DNA of 64,000 nt from Myrica gale (taxonomy: Eukaryota > Streptophyta > Magnoliopsida > Fagales > Myricaceae): positions 11,693,568-11,757,567 of the forward strand of contig OZ005617.1 of NCBI GenBank assembly GCA_963930655.1, written 5' to 3'. Below are positions 46,510 through 57,956 of the stretch, one piece after another. Numbering within the stretch: the stretch's first letter is position 1; each line of letters starts with the position of its first letter. The notes below the pieces were generated by a model. That model was not told the origin of the DNA. It was given only the letters and a program-made list of their open reading frames with translations, and made no database searches. The position numbers and the translations under genes were made by a program.

Positions 46510-49300
46510 AGCGGTCGACCCCCGGATAGCTCCAGCGTTCTTACTTATTCGTACGTGCTTACGACGGAAACGTATAGGATTGCGAGGGATACGAGCTAAT
46601 TCATACATAATCAGGGTTCTCATTAAGTTTGCATACAAAACACATATAACATATTAAAACCCAACTAGTGACGATCAAGCCACTATCATCAAAATTATGA
46701 ACATAATTCTTGTGCTTCTATGTCAGGTAGTCCTCCTGACTCTCTTCACCTTATGCATCTGGAATGACACAATTTTAAAAATGTGAGTCAAAAAGACTCA
46801 GTAAGGGAAAGACATAAATTTAAAACATGCTTTTTACTTGTACTTGCATAATCATGGAAAAAAAACTTGATTCGTGATGCACATGCATGTCATAGATATG
46901 CATATGCTCTTGCTTGATTTCGGCCCCAGGCCCTTGAAAATCTTTCTTTCATACTTGCTTATAAAATTGGCCCTTGGCCCTTGAAAATCACTTATTCATA
47001 TCTTTTACTGTGGGCTCGCTCCATTTGACCCCTGAAGTCAGGGTTGTGCGTTCCCTTTGGAACCGTCCCTGATTTCCCTTGGAGACCTTACATTCGGTCA
47101 AGCTAGCGCACCTTCTCGCATTCGTCCTTCAGTGGCTAGATATGACCCTTGGAGGCCAACACCTTCTCAATGTCCTTCAGTGTGGTTTGCACAGCCTCTT
47201 GGATTCACCCATCCTTCTCGCATTCGTCCTTCGGTATGGGAGTCCATCTTGATGGTACGGTACCAACTAGTGCCCCTTGACTTAACTTGTCGTTTCATAA
47301 AACTTTCCATAAAATCATTGCATAAACATTCTCTTTGAAAAATTCATGCAATGCACATGTCATGTCACGCTCGATTAAAATTTCATGCGTGTTCATGAAA
47401 CGATGCAGTGTGTCATTCCAGTTTTGAAAAGAACCACTTACCGTCCACTTACTATTCCACTTACAATTGGTCTTCCTTGGTAGTGTATAAAGACACGTAG
47501 ATCGCCTACAAGCGATTCAAATATTTCTTAGACTTAAGAAATAGTACGTAATCATATAAATTAAACATTTGCATTTTTGAAATCGGTTATCAACCAAAGA
47601 TATATATATATATATATATATATCACTGTAATTATTTTAATCATTTAAAATATTTTATTGCAATATAATATATATTTATACATGTTTTGATTAGGGTTTA
47701 ATTAACACCAACGAATTTAGGATTAAACCTAAGTCTCTCATTATTTCATGTGCTCTACTAAAACCTTACATTAAACCATCAATAACTTTAATCATGATTA
47801 AATCTTGATTTGGACCTTAAACCTCAATTAATCCGAAATACTAACCCTAACTAGGGTTTCGAATATTTCATCACATGTTCATGGTTCCTCAATATTATTC
47901 CAATTAGCCTAATCCCCAATTTCAAGTATCCAACACAACAATTATAACCTATTTATCATAATTTACCATTAGGGTTCTTCCACCTTAGCATTCGGCCAAC
48001 ATTAAATTTTATGCATCCTTTAATCACAACTTCAACCCCAATGGTGATCCCATCCTCCATTCAACAATTTCACAACCTAGTATCTAAGAATCCAAACACC
48101 AACACAATATATCATGCATTACACCATTCGGCCAACACATGTTTTTCATCCAATATGTTCTCTTTTGTTTCCTTCAATTTGCATGCATCCTTTACATAAC
48201 ATAATTATCTACCATGCATTAGGTCATTAATCTTTGCACAAAACATGGTCAATATCCAGGTCTAAACATATACAAAATTATACATGAAGACCTAAGCATA
48301 TCATATTCGGCCATACCTCAAAATGTCGCATTTTCATGCTAAAAATTATAACATGCATATCCTTTGCATTTATGACCTATTTGCATGCATTAACCCCATA
48401 GATCCGAACCTCTTTCACATGTATATTATTCTTTACATCATCATGACCATAGTTAAACACTTAGATCTAACATTAGAGAGACCAACAACACAAGATCTAA
48501 AAGGACATAAGCACATAAATTTAAAACATGCTTTTTACTTGTACTTGCATAATCATGGAAAAAAAACTTGATTCGTGATGCACATGCATGTCATAGATAT
48601 GCATATGCTCTTGCTTGATTTCGGCCCCAGGCCCTTGAAAATCTTTCTTTCATACTTGCTTATAAAATTGGCCCTTGGCCCTTGAAAATCACTTATTCAT
48701 ATCTTTTACTGTGGGCTCGCTCCATTTGACCCCTGAAGTCAGGGTTGTGCGTTCCCTTTGGAACCGTCCCTGATTTCCCTTGGAGACCTTACATTCGGTC
48801 AAGCTAGCGCACCTTCTCGCATTCGTCCTTCAGTGGCTAGATATGACCCTTGGAGGCCAACACCTTCTCAATGTCCTTCAGTGTGGTTTGCACAGCCTCT
48901 TGGATTCACCCATCCTTCTCGCATTCGTCCTTCGGTATGGGAGTCCATCTTGATGGTACGGTACCAACTAGTGCCCCTTGACTTAACTTGTCGTTTCATA
49001 AAACTTTCCATAAAATCATTGCATAAACATTCTCTTTGAAAAATTCATGCAATGCACATGTCATGTCACGCTCGATTAAAATTTCATGCGTGTTCATGAA
49101 ACGATGCAGTGTGTCATTCCAGTTTTGAAAAGAACCACTTACCGTCCACTTACTATTCCACTTACAATTGGTCTTCCTTGGTAGTGTATAAAGACACGTA
49201 GATCGCCTACAAGCGATTCAAATATTTCTTAGACTTAAGAAATAGTACGTAATCATATAAATTAAACATTTGCATTTTTGAAATCGGTTATCAACCAAAG

Positions 49301-49331
<31 letters not shown>

Positions 49332-50507
49332 TGTAATTATTTTAATCATTTAAAATATTTTATTGCAATATAATATATATTTATACATGTTTTGATTAGG
49401 GTTTAATTAACACCAACGGATTTAGGATTAAACCTAAGTCTCTCATTATTTCATGTGCTCTACTAAAACCTTACATTAAACCATCAATAACTTTAATCAT
49501 GATTAAATCTTGATTTGGACCTTAAACCTCAATTAATCCGAAATACTAACCCTAACTAGGGTTTCGAATATTTCATCACATGTTCATGGTTCCTCAATAT
49601 TATTCCAATTAGCCTAATCCCCAATTTCAAGTATCCAACACAACAATTATAACCTATTTATCATAATTTACCATTAGGGTTCTTCCACCTTAGCATTCGG
49701 CCAACATTAAATTTTATGCATCCTTTAATCACAACTTCAACCCCAATGGTGATCCCATCCTCCATTCAACAATTTCACAACCTAGTATCTAAGAATCCAA
49801 ACACCAACACAATATATCATGCATTACACCATTCGGCCAACACATGTTTTTCATCCAATATGTTCTCTTTTGTTTCCTTCAATTTGCATGCATCCTTTAC
49901 ATAACATAATTATCTACCATGCATTAGGTCATTAATCTTTGCACAAAACATGGTCAATATCCAGGTCTAAACATATACAAAATTATACATGAAGACCTAA
50001 GCATATCATATTCGGCCATACCTCAAAATGTCGCATTTTCATGCTAAAAATTATAACATGCATATCCTTTGCATTTATGACCTATTTGCATGCATTAACC
50101 CCATAGATCCGAACCTCTTTCACATGTATATTATTCTTTACATCATCATGACCATAGTTAAACACTTAGATCTAACATTAGAGAGACCAACAACACAAGA
50201 TCTAAAAGGACATAAGCATATAATTCGGCCATCACTATAATCAACCCACAACATCACATTCTTGGCCTTACCTTGATGATTATCCCAAGCTTGAGTACCT
50301 AGAACAATAAAATGCCCTAGGTTAGTACTTATGAAAAAATTTAGACAAGAACACTAAAGAGAATCAAGCCTACCTCTACCTTCACCAAACTTTTACCCAA
50401 ACTCCTCCTTCTTCCAAGTTTCGGTTCACCCTCCTTAGAATATATCCAAGCTTGATTGAAGTGCTAATGTGGGTTCTATGGTGGGAAAAATTGTGGTAAG
50501 CTTGAAT
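46510..50507 (-). mobile_element. Giant-LTR copy D, truncated, made by local duplication
   Basis: Similar to copy E from CCGGATAGCTCC to GTAAGCTTGAATG, lacking both termini and any target duplication. It is preceded and followed by the same stretch of the host Copia LTR (about 46375-46509 and 50508-50680), so it looks like part of a tandem duplication of Copia LTR plus copy E. Its inverted repeat arms are CTGGAATGACAC (46759) and GTGTCATTCCAG (47410-47421). It contains the 1.7-kb tandem duplication described separately. Confidence 0.75.
46811..50217. repeat. Near-identical 1.7-kb tandem duplication
   Basis: 46811 to about 48511 is repeated at 48512 to about 50217. Two reading frames in the first copy recur unchanged in the second (for example 47057-47338 and 48758-49039). 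The offset changes from 1701 to 1705 because the (AT)n run at 47600/49305 differs by 4 bp. I noticed only one other difference (AACGAATT versus AACGGATT). The junction shows short CATAA homology. Confidence 0.93.
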
Positions 50508-51009
50508 GTTTTTGAAGGTTTCAGAACACCCCAAATATATTCCTAAACCGTTTATATACTTATGGGAAGTAAGCCTTTAAAATTGAGTGTTTAAAGGTGG
50601 TAAAAAACATGGCTTTAAATGAACCGGTATATGAAAATGAATTGTAGCGGTCGACCTCTACATGAAGCGGTTGATGAAAATGATTTATAGCGGTCGACCG
50701 GGCGCGTAGGACAAAAATTTGACAGCATTCAAATTTTATGACCGTTGGGCAACGACTACTTGAACCGGTCGACCGGTACATGAAGCGGTCGACCGGTACA
50801 ACGGTAAAATTCTCAAATCGACCCTAACAGCTATAAACGGCTAGTTTTCATATGTGGCCTATAAATACACCTTCATTTCGTCTAAAATGAAGAACCAACG
50901 ACCACATATCATTTCTACTACTTGAGAAATATTCTAAACTTTCCTATTCTATATTTCTCATAGCATTCACACAAAACACACTTTCATATCCTTGTCTATG
51001 TGTGAATCA

Positions 51010-54000
51010 CGTCACGCCCCGAACGGCATCCCGCAGGGACCGTGACAGCCGCGAGCTATCCCCCGGATAGCTCCAGCGTTCTTACTTACATTCTTACGTG
51101 CTTACGGCGGAAACGTATAGGATCGCGAGGGATTCAAGCTAATTCATACATAATCAGGGTTCTCATTAAGTTTGCATACAAAATACATATAACATATTAA
51201 AACTCAACTAGTGACGATCAAACCACTATCATCAAAATTATGAACATAATTCTTGTGCTTCTAGGTCAGGTAGTCCTCCTGACTCTCTTCACCTGAGGCA
51301 TCTGGAATGACACAATTTTAAAAACGTAAGTCAAAAAGACTCAGTAAGGGAAAAACATAAACTTGAAACATGCTCTTTACTTGTACTTGCATAATCGTAA
51401 AAGAGAATAAACTTGATTCGTGATGCACATGCATGTCATGGATATGCATATACTCTTGCTTGAATTCGGCCTCAGGCCCTTGAAAATATTTCTTTCGTAC
51501 TTGCTTGTAAAATTGGCCCTTGGCCCTTAAAATCACTTATTCATATTTGTGGGCTTATTCGCTCCATTTGACCCTTGAAGTCAGTGTTGTGCATTCCCTT
51601 TGGAACCGTCCCCGATTTCCCTTGGAGGCCTTACATTCGGTCAAGCTAACGCACCTTCTCGCATTCGTCCTTCAGTGGCTAGACATGACCCTTGGAGGCC
51701 CACACCTTCTCAATGTCCTTCAGTGTGGTTTGCACAGCCTCTTGGATTCACCCATACTTCTCGCATTCGTCCTTCGGTATGGGAGTCCATCTTGATGGTA
51801 CGGTACCGACCAGTGCCCTTTGACTTAACTTATCGTTTCATAAAACTTTCCATAGTCTTTCCATAAAATCATTGCATAAACATTCTCTTTGAAAAATTCA
51901 TGCAATGCACATGTCATGTCATGCTCGATTAAAATCTCATGCTTGTTCATGAAACGATACAGTGTGTCATTCCAGTTTTGAAAAAGAACCACTTACTGTC
52001 CAGTTACTATTCCACTTACACTTGGTCTTCCTTGGTAGTGTATAAAGACACGTAGATCGCCTACAAGCGATTCAAATATTTCTTAGATTTAAGAAATAGT
52101 ACTTGATCATATAATTTAAACATTTTCATTTTTGAAATCGGTTATCAACCAAAGATATATACATATATATATATCACTGAAATTCTTTTAATCATTTAAA
52201 ATATTTTATTTACTCTTTTCTTTAACTAATATTCAAAACTTAGCTTATTTAATCATTAATACTTTTATTGCAATATAATATATATTTATACATGTCTTGA
52301 TTAGGATTTAATTAACACCTACGGATTTAGGATTAAACCTAAGTCTCTCATTATTTCATGTGCTCTACTAAAACCTTACATTAAACCATTAATAACTTTA
52401 ATCATGATTAAGTCTTGATTTGTACCTTAACCTTAATTAATCCGAGATACTAACCCTAACTAGGGTTTCGAATATTTTCATTACATGTTCATGGTTCCTC
52501 AATATTATTCCAATTAGCCTAATCCCCAAATTTCAAATATCCAACACAACAATTATAACCTATTTATTATAATTCACAATTAAGGTTCCTTCACCTTAAA
52601 CATTCGGCCAACACTAAATTTTATGCATCCTTTAATCGCAACTTCAACTCCAATGGTGATCCCATCCTCCATTCAACAATTTCACAACCTAGGATCTAAG
52701 AATCCAAACACCAACACAATATATCATGCATTATACCATTCGGCCAACACATGTTTTTCATCCAAGTAATTATGTTCTCTTTTGTTTCCTTCAATTTGCA
52801 TGCATCCTTTACATAACATAATTATCTACCATGCATTAGGTCATTAATCTTTGCGCCAAACATGGCCAATATCCAGATCTAAACATATACAAAATTATAC
52901 ATGAAGACCTAAGCATATCATATTCGGCCATACTTCAAAAATTATAACATGCATATCCTTTGCATTTATGACCTATTTGCATGCATTAAATCTATAGATC
53001 AGAACCTCTTTCACATGTATATTGTTCTTTACATCATCATGACCATAGTTAAACACTTAGATCTAACATTAGCGAGACCAACAACACAAGATCTGAAAGG
53101 AAATAAGCATATAATTCGGCCATCACTATAATCAACCCATAATATCAAATTCTTGGCCTTACCTTGATAATTATCCCAAGCTTGAGTACCTAGAACAATA
53201 AAAATGCCCTAGGTTAGTACTTTTGAAAAACTTTAGGCAAGATTATTAAATAGAATCAAGCCTACCTCTACCTTCACCAAACTTTTACCCAAACTCCTCC
53301 TTCTTCCAAGTTTCGGTTCACCCTCCTTAGAATATATCCAAGCTTGATTTGAGGTGCTAATGTGGGTTCTATGGTGGGAAAAAAAATGTGGTAAGCTTGA
53401 ATGATTAGTTCTAATGGAAATGCACTAACTTCTTCAAGAGAAATGAGGCTAATGAGTAGGGTTTTCAAGGAAGAAAATGGGGTTGGACAAGGAGAGATTT
53501 GGTCACCACAAAAGAGGTCTAAACTTGGGCTTTTGGAGTGTGATTTAGAAGGCAAGAGGAATGTGATTTAGAATGCAAGAGGAAAAGAGCAAACTTTGAT
53601 CTTAGATGAGTGGTTCGGCCAAGAGAAGAAAATGGGAGGGTTGAGAGCAAGTGAAGTATTCGGCCAAATGAGGGAGAAATGGAGTGAAGTGAAGTGCTAA
53701 GTGTGAAGTGTGAGAGAATGAGTCTCCCAAGGAGAGTTAATGCTATGATAATGACAAAGACAAAGTGAAAATGACATGAGAGAAGTTTGAAGGAAGGAAA
53801 GGGGGATGAATTGGGTTTGGCCGACCAAGCATGCTCTCCTTCCTTCTCTCACTTCTTTTCACCTTTTTCCTCACATCAATTCTTGTCTCTTAAAGCATGA
53901 CCCAGCATTTGATTCCTCTCTCCTTTTCCCTCTTGATCCATACGTAATTCACTTCTTCTCCTTTGCTTTTTCTCTCTTTTTACTTCCATGTGTTGTCTTG

Positions 54001-54898
54001 TCACATGAATACACCTCTTACACTTCTTACAACTTCACATGGCAATTTAACTTTTGGCTTTTCATTCACCTCATGCTCATACACGAAAAAGGCCCTCTCT
54101 TTAACTCTCATTTGCTTTGTTTGGTTGCCTTCCAACCAACTTAGTTACTCTCACATTTGAAATGCAACTAACTTTCAATTTGGTTACTATTTTACCTAAC
54201 TTATCTCCTATAAGCTCTCTAGCTTATCTAGTTCATTCTCTTAGCTTATCATCTCATAAGCATGATCTCTTATCTTATGATAGTGGCTCTAGCCTATCTC
54301 TACAATAGCCACATCCACTTATTGCATGAAAAGTTTCCCTAACTTATCATTATGCTTGCTTATCACTATGATAAGCAAGTGTGCTTATCATTTTAAATCT
54401 CTCTTAACTTATCATGTGTCTAATAACTTATCATCTATTATTCTAATGATAATTCAACTTGTTAATTTAGGCCAAATAATAATAATAATATAGGCCACCT
54501 ATTAATGGTACACAAACAAATATTCAACACTTAAAAGAAATTCATGATTTTATTCCATTTAATTATTTTCGGCCTATATAAAAATCTTTAATCATAATCT
54601 AAATTTTACGGATTATGAAATATATTAGGCAAATGAAAAATATAAATTCATAAGAGAGAAAACTTACCTTGCAAATTTCGGCTCCTAGGAAAATATAATT
54701 TAGGCTTTGCATAAAATGACAAGAAATTATTTAGGACATTTCATGAAATAAAATCCCATTTTAATTGATGTACCATAACATAAAACTTAGGCCATACATT
54801 GGCCAAAAATATGGCCCCATAATAAAATTAAAGCTAATATATCGGAAACTAAACGATAATACATAAGAAATAACATAGGAAATAATCGGGGTCTCACA
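51010..54898 (-). mobile_element. Giant solo-LTR-like unit, copy E
   Basis: Plus-strand ends CGTCACGCCCCG (first base mutated from T) and CGGGGTCTCACA, flanked by exact AATCA at 51005-51009 and 54899-54903. It is 3.9 kb. The promoter-like end (54190-54440) has about ten CTTATC (GATAAG) motifs, like copy A and unlike B and C. Inverted repeat arms are CTGGAATGACAC (51302) and GTGTCATTCCAG (to 51975); the intron-like block is 51302-52019. Confidence 0.8.
54190..54445 (-). promoter_or_regulatory. Array of GATAAG motifs in LTR copy E
   Basis: About ten CTTATC on the plus strand (GATAAG in element orientation) in 250 bp. GATAAG is the core of the plant I-box/GATA-factor site. It lies where copies B and C carry TGGGCY. 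Function is inferred. Confidence 0.55.
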
Positions 54899-55428
54899 AA
54901 TCAAGACATAGATCCTTCCATTTTCATATCTAATCTATCAAGAGAGTTTTTTTCTTCCATCTACCTATCCAATAGAGGTGTTTCCTTTAGTGAGGTTGTT
55001 CACTAAAGAAGAAGCTTAGAGAGGGTATATCTCAAGCTTGGTTAGGTTGTGAGTGGTAAGCCCGAAAAACCACTTGGGAGGGTTTGAGTGTTAATCCCGG
55101 GAAAACAGTTGTACGGTTCACTAGCACCCGGAAGCTAGTGTGTAAAAGCTATTGGAAGATAGTGGAAAACCTCAAGGCTCGGTGAAGGTGCTTGAGGGGT
55201 GGATGTAGGCGGGTTTGCCGAACCTCCTAAAAATCACGTGTTTGCTTTCTCTATCTCTACTCTTTACATTTAGCACTTACATACTTGTTATATCATTATA
55301 CTTGTGCTAAATTTATATTTACTTTGCAAACACGGTTTTGGGGGGTTAATATCCAAAAGTTTAGAAAACGAATTCGCCCAATCCTCCTCTTGGGTTGCCT
55401 TAATCCTGAAACTAGAACTCACATCGCA

Positions 55429-55885
55429 ATGTAATAGGAGTGGTGCTCTCGACACTGTAACATGAGTGGTGCTCTCGGCACTCTAACATCAGGGCTGCTC
55501 TCAACACAACAACACCAGTGGTGCTATAGACCCAAAAACATTAGGGGTGCTCTCAACACTATAACGAGAGTGGTGCTCTCAACACTATAACATTAGTAGT
55601 GCTCTCGACATTGTAACATTATGGGGTGCTCTGGGCAATGTAACATCCGGGATGCTCAATACACTGTTACATCAGTGGTGCTCTCCGCACTATAACATAA
55701 GGGGTGCCCTCGGCACTTTAACATGAGTGGTGCTTTCGGCACTGTAACAGGAGTGGTCCTCTAGGCATTGTAACATTTGGGTGCTCTTGGCACTATAACA
55801 TGAGCGGTGCTCTCGGCATTGTAACACGAGTGGTGGTGTCGGCACTGTAAGATCAGCGGTACTCTCAGCACTCTAACATTAGTTC
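55429..55885. repeat. GGTGCTCTCGGCAC minisatellite, block 3
   Basis: About fifteen to seventeen units of about 26 bp (GTGGTGCTCTCGGCACTGTA), variably diverged. It continues block 2 across the Copia LTR insertion. The array ends near 55885, and 55886-56020 has no recognised feature. Confidence 0.88.
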
Positions 55886-56025
55886 AACTTCTGTTGGTGG
55901 AGCCGGATCTCTTCTGCTTGCCCGACCATCTGCTCATGGAAGATTTCAGGTGACTGCACTGTGTTTTTTGGGAGGAGTCTGGTGAGTCAAGTTGTTGTCT
56001 GTAGTTTCTTCCTTTGAACGAGATG

Positions 56026-57560
56026 TGTTAGCCCAAGGTTGTTTTACAAACAATCTATAAATGATTTTGATAATAAATAAATATTCTAAGTTTCAAAGAC
56101 TTATAGATTTTACATTGTCAATCCACAATTTCCATGTTATATTTCAAGGGATTGAGGTTAATTCCTTAAATTATTTTTAAGTGGACATGAACACCATTAC
56201 ACAAGTTGATAAGATCAATTTTTGATATTGTAGGTGTTTAAAGAAGTGTTGGAATTGTTTGGATGCTTTAAAGTTGAAATTGGAGTAGTTGCTAACAAAG
56301 AACAAATTTTTCTGAATAAGTGTTGGAAGTGTCGACACATTGAACTACTACCCGAGAGTTTGCATTTTCTGGCATTCAAAGTGATTTTTTGACTAAGTGC
56401 TGGAAGTGTCGACACATTGAACTAACACCCGAGAGTTTACATTTCCGGACCAAGTTCAATGTGTCAGCACATACAATCAATTTGTCGACACATTGTGCGA
56501 AATTTCAGTTTTCATGGAAACGACGCCAGCTCTCCTTTAATGATTCAAGTGTCTTCTAAACCCCTCCAACGACACTCTAAGTTTACAAGAAGACCCTTTA
56601 ATGACCGTTGAAGACCTAAGGCTATAAGAAGAACAAGATGGGGAGAGAAAGATAGAGCTTGACCAATATTGCAACATCTAGAGAGAGAAAGTCCAAGATT
56701 CAAAGAAATCCATTTGCTAAATCCTTCAAGTCTAGAAGCTCTCATTGTCAAATCCTCCTCTCTTACTCATCATCGAAGATCTAGCCTCCAAAGAGAGAGA
56801 GATTTCTTGAAGAAGGGACAACCCACTTGCAAGCTCACTTTGCCCTAACTTCTAGATAGAGAAGTCATTTGAAGAAGAGGGAAAACCACGCCTAGCAAGG
56901 AAGCTTGTGCTCACACCTGCCAAACGTTAGGGTTCCTTCAACAATCTTATCTTCTTACCTTTATTGAGCTTTATACTTGCTAATTTGGCTTAAAGAGCCA
57001 TTCCATAAGATTTGAGCTTTTCATTGGGTTATTTGGCTAAGAGAGCTATTCACCTGTGTACTCATTATTTTTATAACTTTTGAGTGTTGTGTGAACACTT
57101 GTTGAGTGTTGGGAAAACACTTGGTCCTACCTGTGAGAGTAGAAGAAATCCTCTAGGTTGTGAGGATTTGTGAGAGTTAAAGTGTAAGCTCGGAGAACAC
57201 TTTGTAAAGGTTCCTTAGCACCCGGGAAGCTAAGGTGTATTCGTATTTGGAGAATATTGGAGGAAGCCCAAGGAAGTCAATAGCCTCGGAGGTGGACGTC
57301 GGCAAGTGTTGGCCGAACCACCTAAAAATACGGTGTTATCTCTCTAACTCTATCTCGCTTATTATTCGTTTCATATTTGTATTTGTGATGCTTTATGATT
57401 CATGATTCATTGCTTATTTAGCTTATCATCTATTATATTCAGATCTGCATTTTTATCCTTAGAGAAATAACATTTTCCAGATCTGTGTTTTAATTGAAAA
57501 AGGGGCAAGCTTTTGTAAAACCCAATTCACCCCCCTCTTGGTTTGTTATTTAGACTTACA
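56026..57560 (+). mobile_element. Copia (SIRE/Maximus-like) solo LTR
   Basis: 1535 bp, TGTTAGCCCAAGG to TAGACTTACA, flanked by exact AGATG at 56021-56025 and 57561-57565. It contains CCCAATTCACCCCCCTCTTGG near its end and three GTCGACAC palindromes (56331, 56407, 56486). Matches the LTR at 62802-64000 along its length. Because a target duplication closes it on both sides, it is a solo LTR and not the left LTR of the neighbouring element. Confidence 0.87.
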
Positions 57561-57565
57561 AGATG

Positions 57566-57956
57566 TATGTGAACGTGGAGGGGGATGGGGAGGCTTGACC
57601 TACGGGATTGTACTGATCGGGCGAACAAGGTTCTCCAAGGTCTGGACCAAGGTGGCCAGTAATGCTTCCCTGTTGGGGGCGAGATCTGACTTTGTCACAA
57701 CGTTGTTGTTGGGGACAAGTTCTATGTTTGTGATCGGAGGTGGCTGGTCGTCATTCGGTACTTTAGTGGAGGAAGTTCTTACGATGACAGAAGGATGCAA
57801 AGGGGGTGGTTGAAAGGTGCTGTGGTGACTGTAAAAGTGTTTGGAGGAGGCTTTTATTGAGAATGCCCACAGGCGGGGCAAACTGATGATGTCAAAATTA
57901 CCAATAGCCGGAGCCGATCAGATCTGAAAAGGAACAAGGAGAGGGGGCGCAAACTG
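57566..57956. other. Unclassified segment between Copia solo LTR and Copia gag
   Basis: It resumes whatever the solo LTR inserted into, probably the same older DNA as the minisatellite. A proline-rich minus-strand frame at 57600-57881 is not similar to a protein I know. Confidence 0.35.

Larger units (their letters stand above)
46092..55423 (+). mobile_element. Copia solo LTR, split by two giant-LTR copies
   Basis: Starts TGTTGGCTTTTGTGCAC and ends AGAACTCACA, flanked by exact TCGCA at 46087-46091 and 55424-55428. Its own sequence is 46092-46509, 50508-51009 and 54899-55423. Related to the LTR at 38989. It contains GCGGTCGACC palindromes (46490-46510, 50645-50800). A GTTTAGAAAACGAATTCGCC phrase near the end marks a SIRE/Maximus-type Copia. 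Confidence 0.8.

Noticed and set aside
47057..49039. Two identical 93-codon ORFs (47057-47338, 48758-49039)
   Set aside because: Identical only because of the 1.7-kb tandem duplication; the related region of copy E changes the frame end, so coding is unlikely.
57600..57881. 93-codon proline-rich minus-strand ORF
   Set aside because: No recognisable domain, and the plus-strand frame overlaps equally; left as unclassified DNA.
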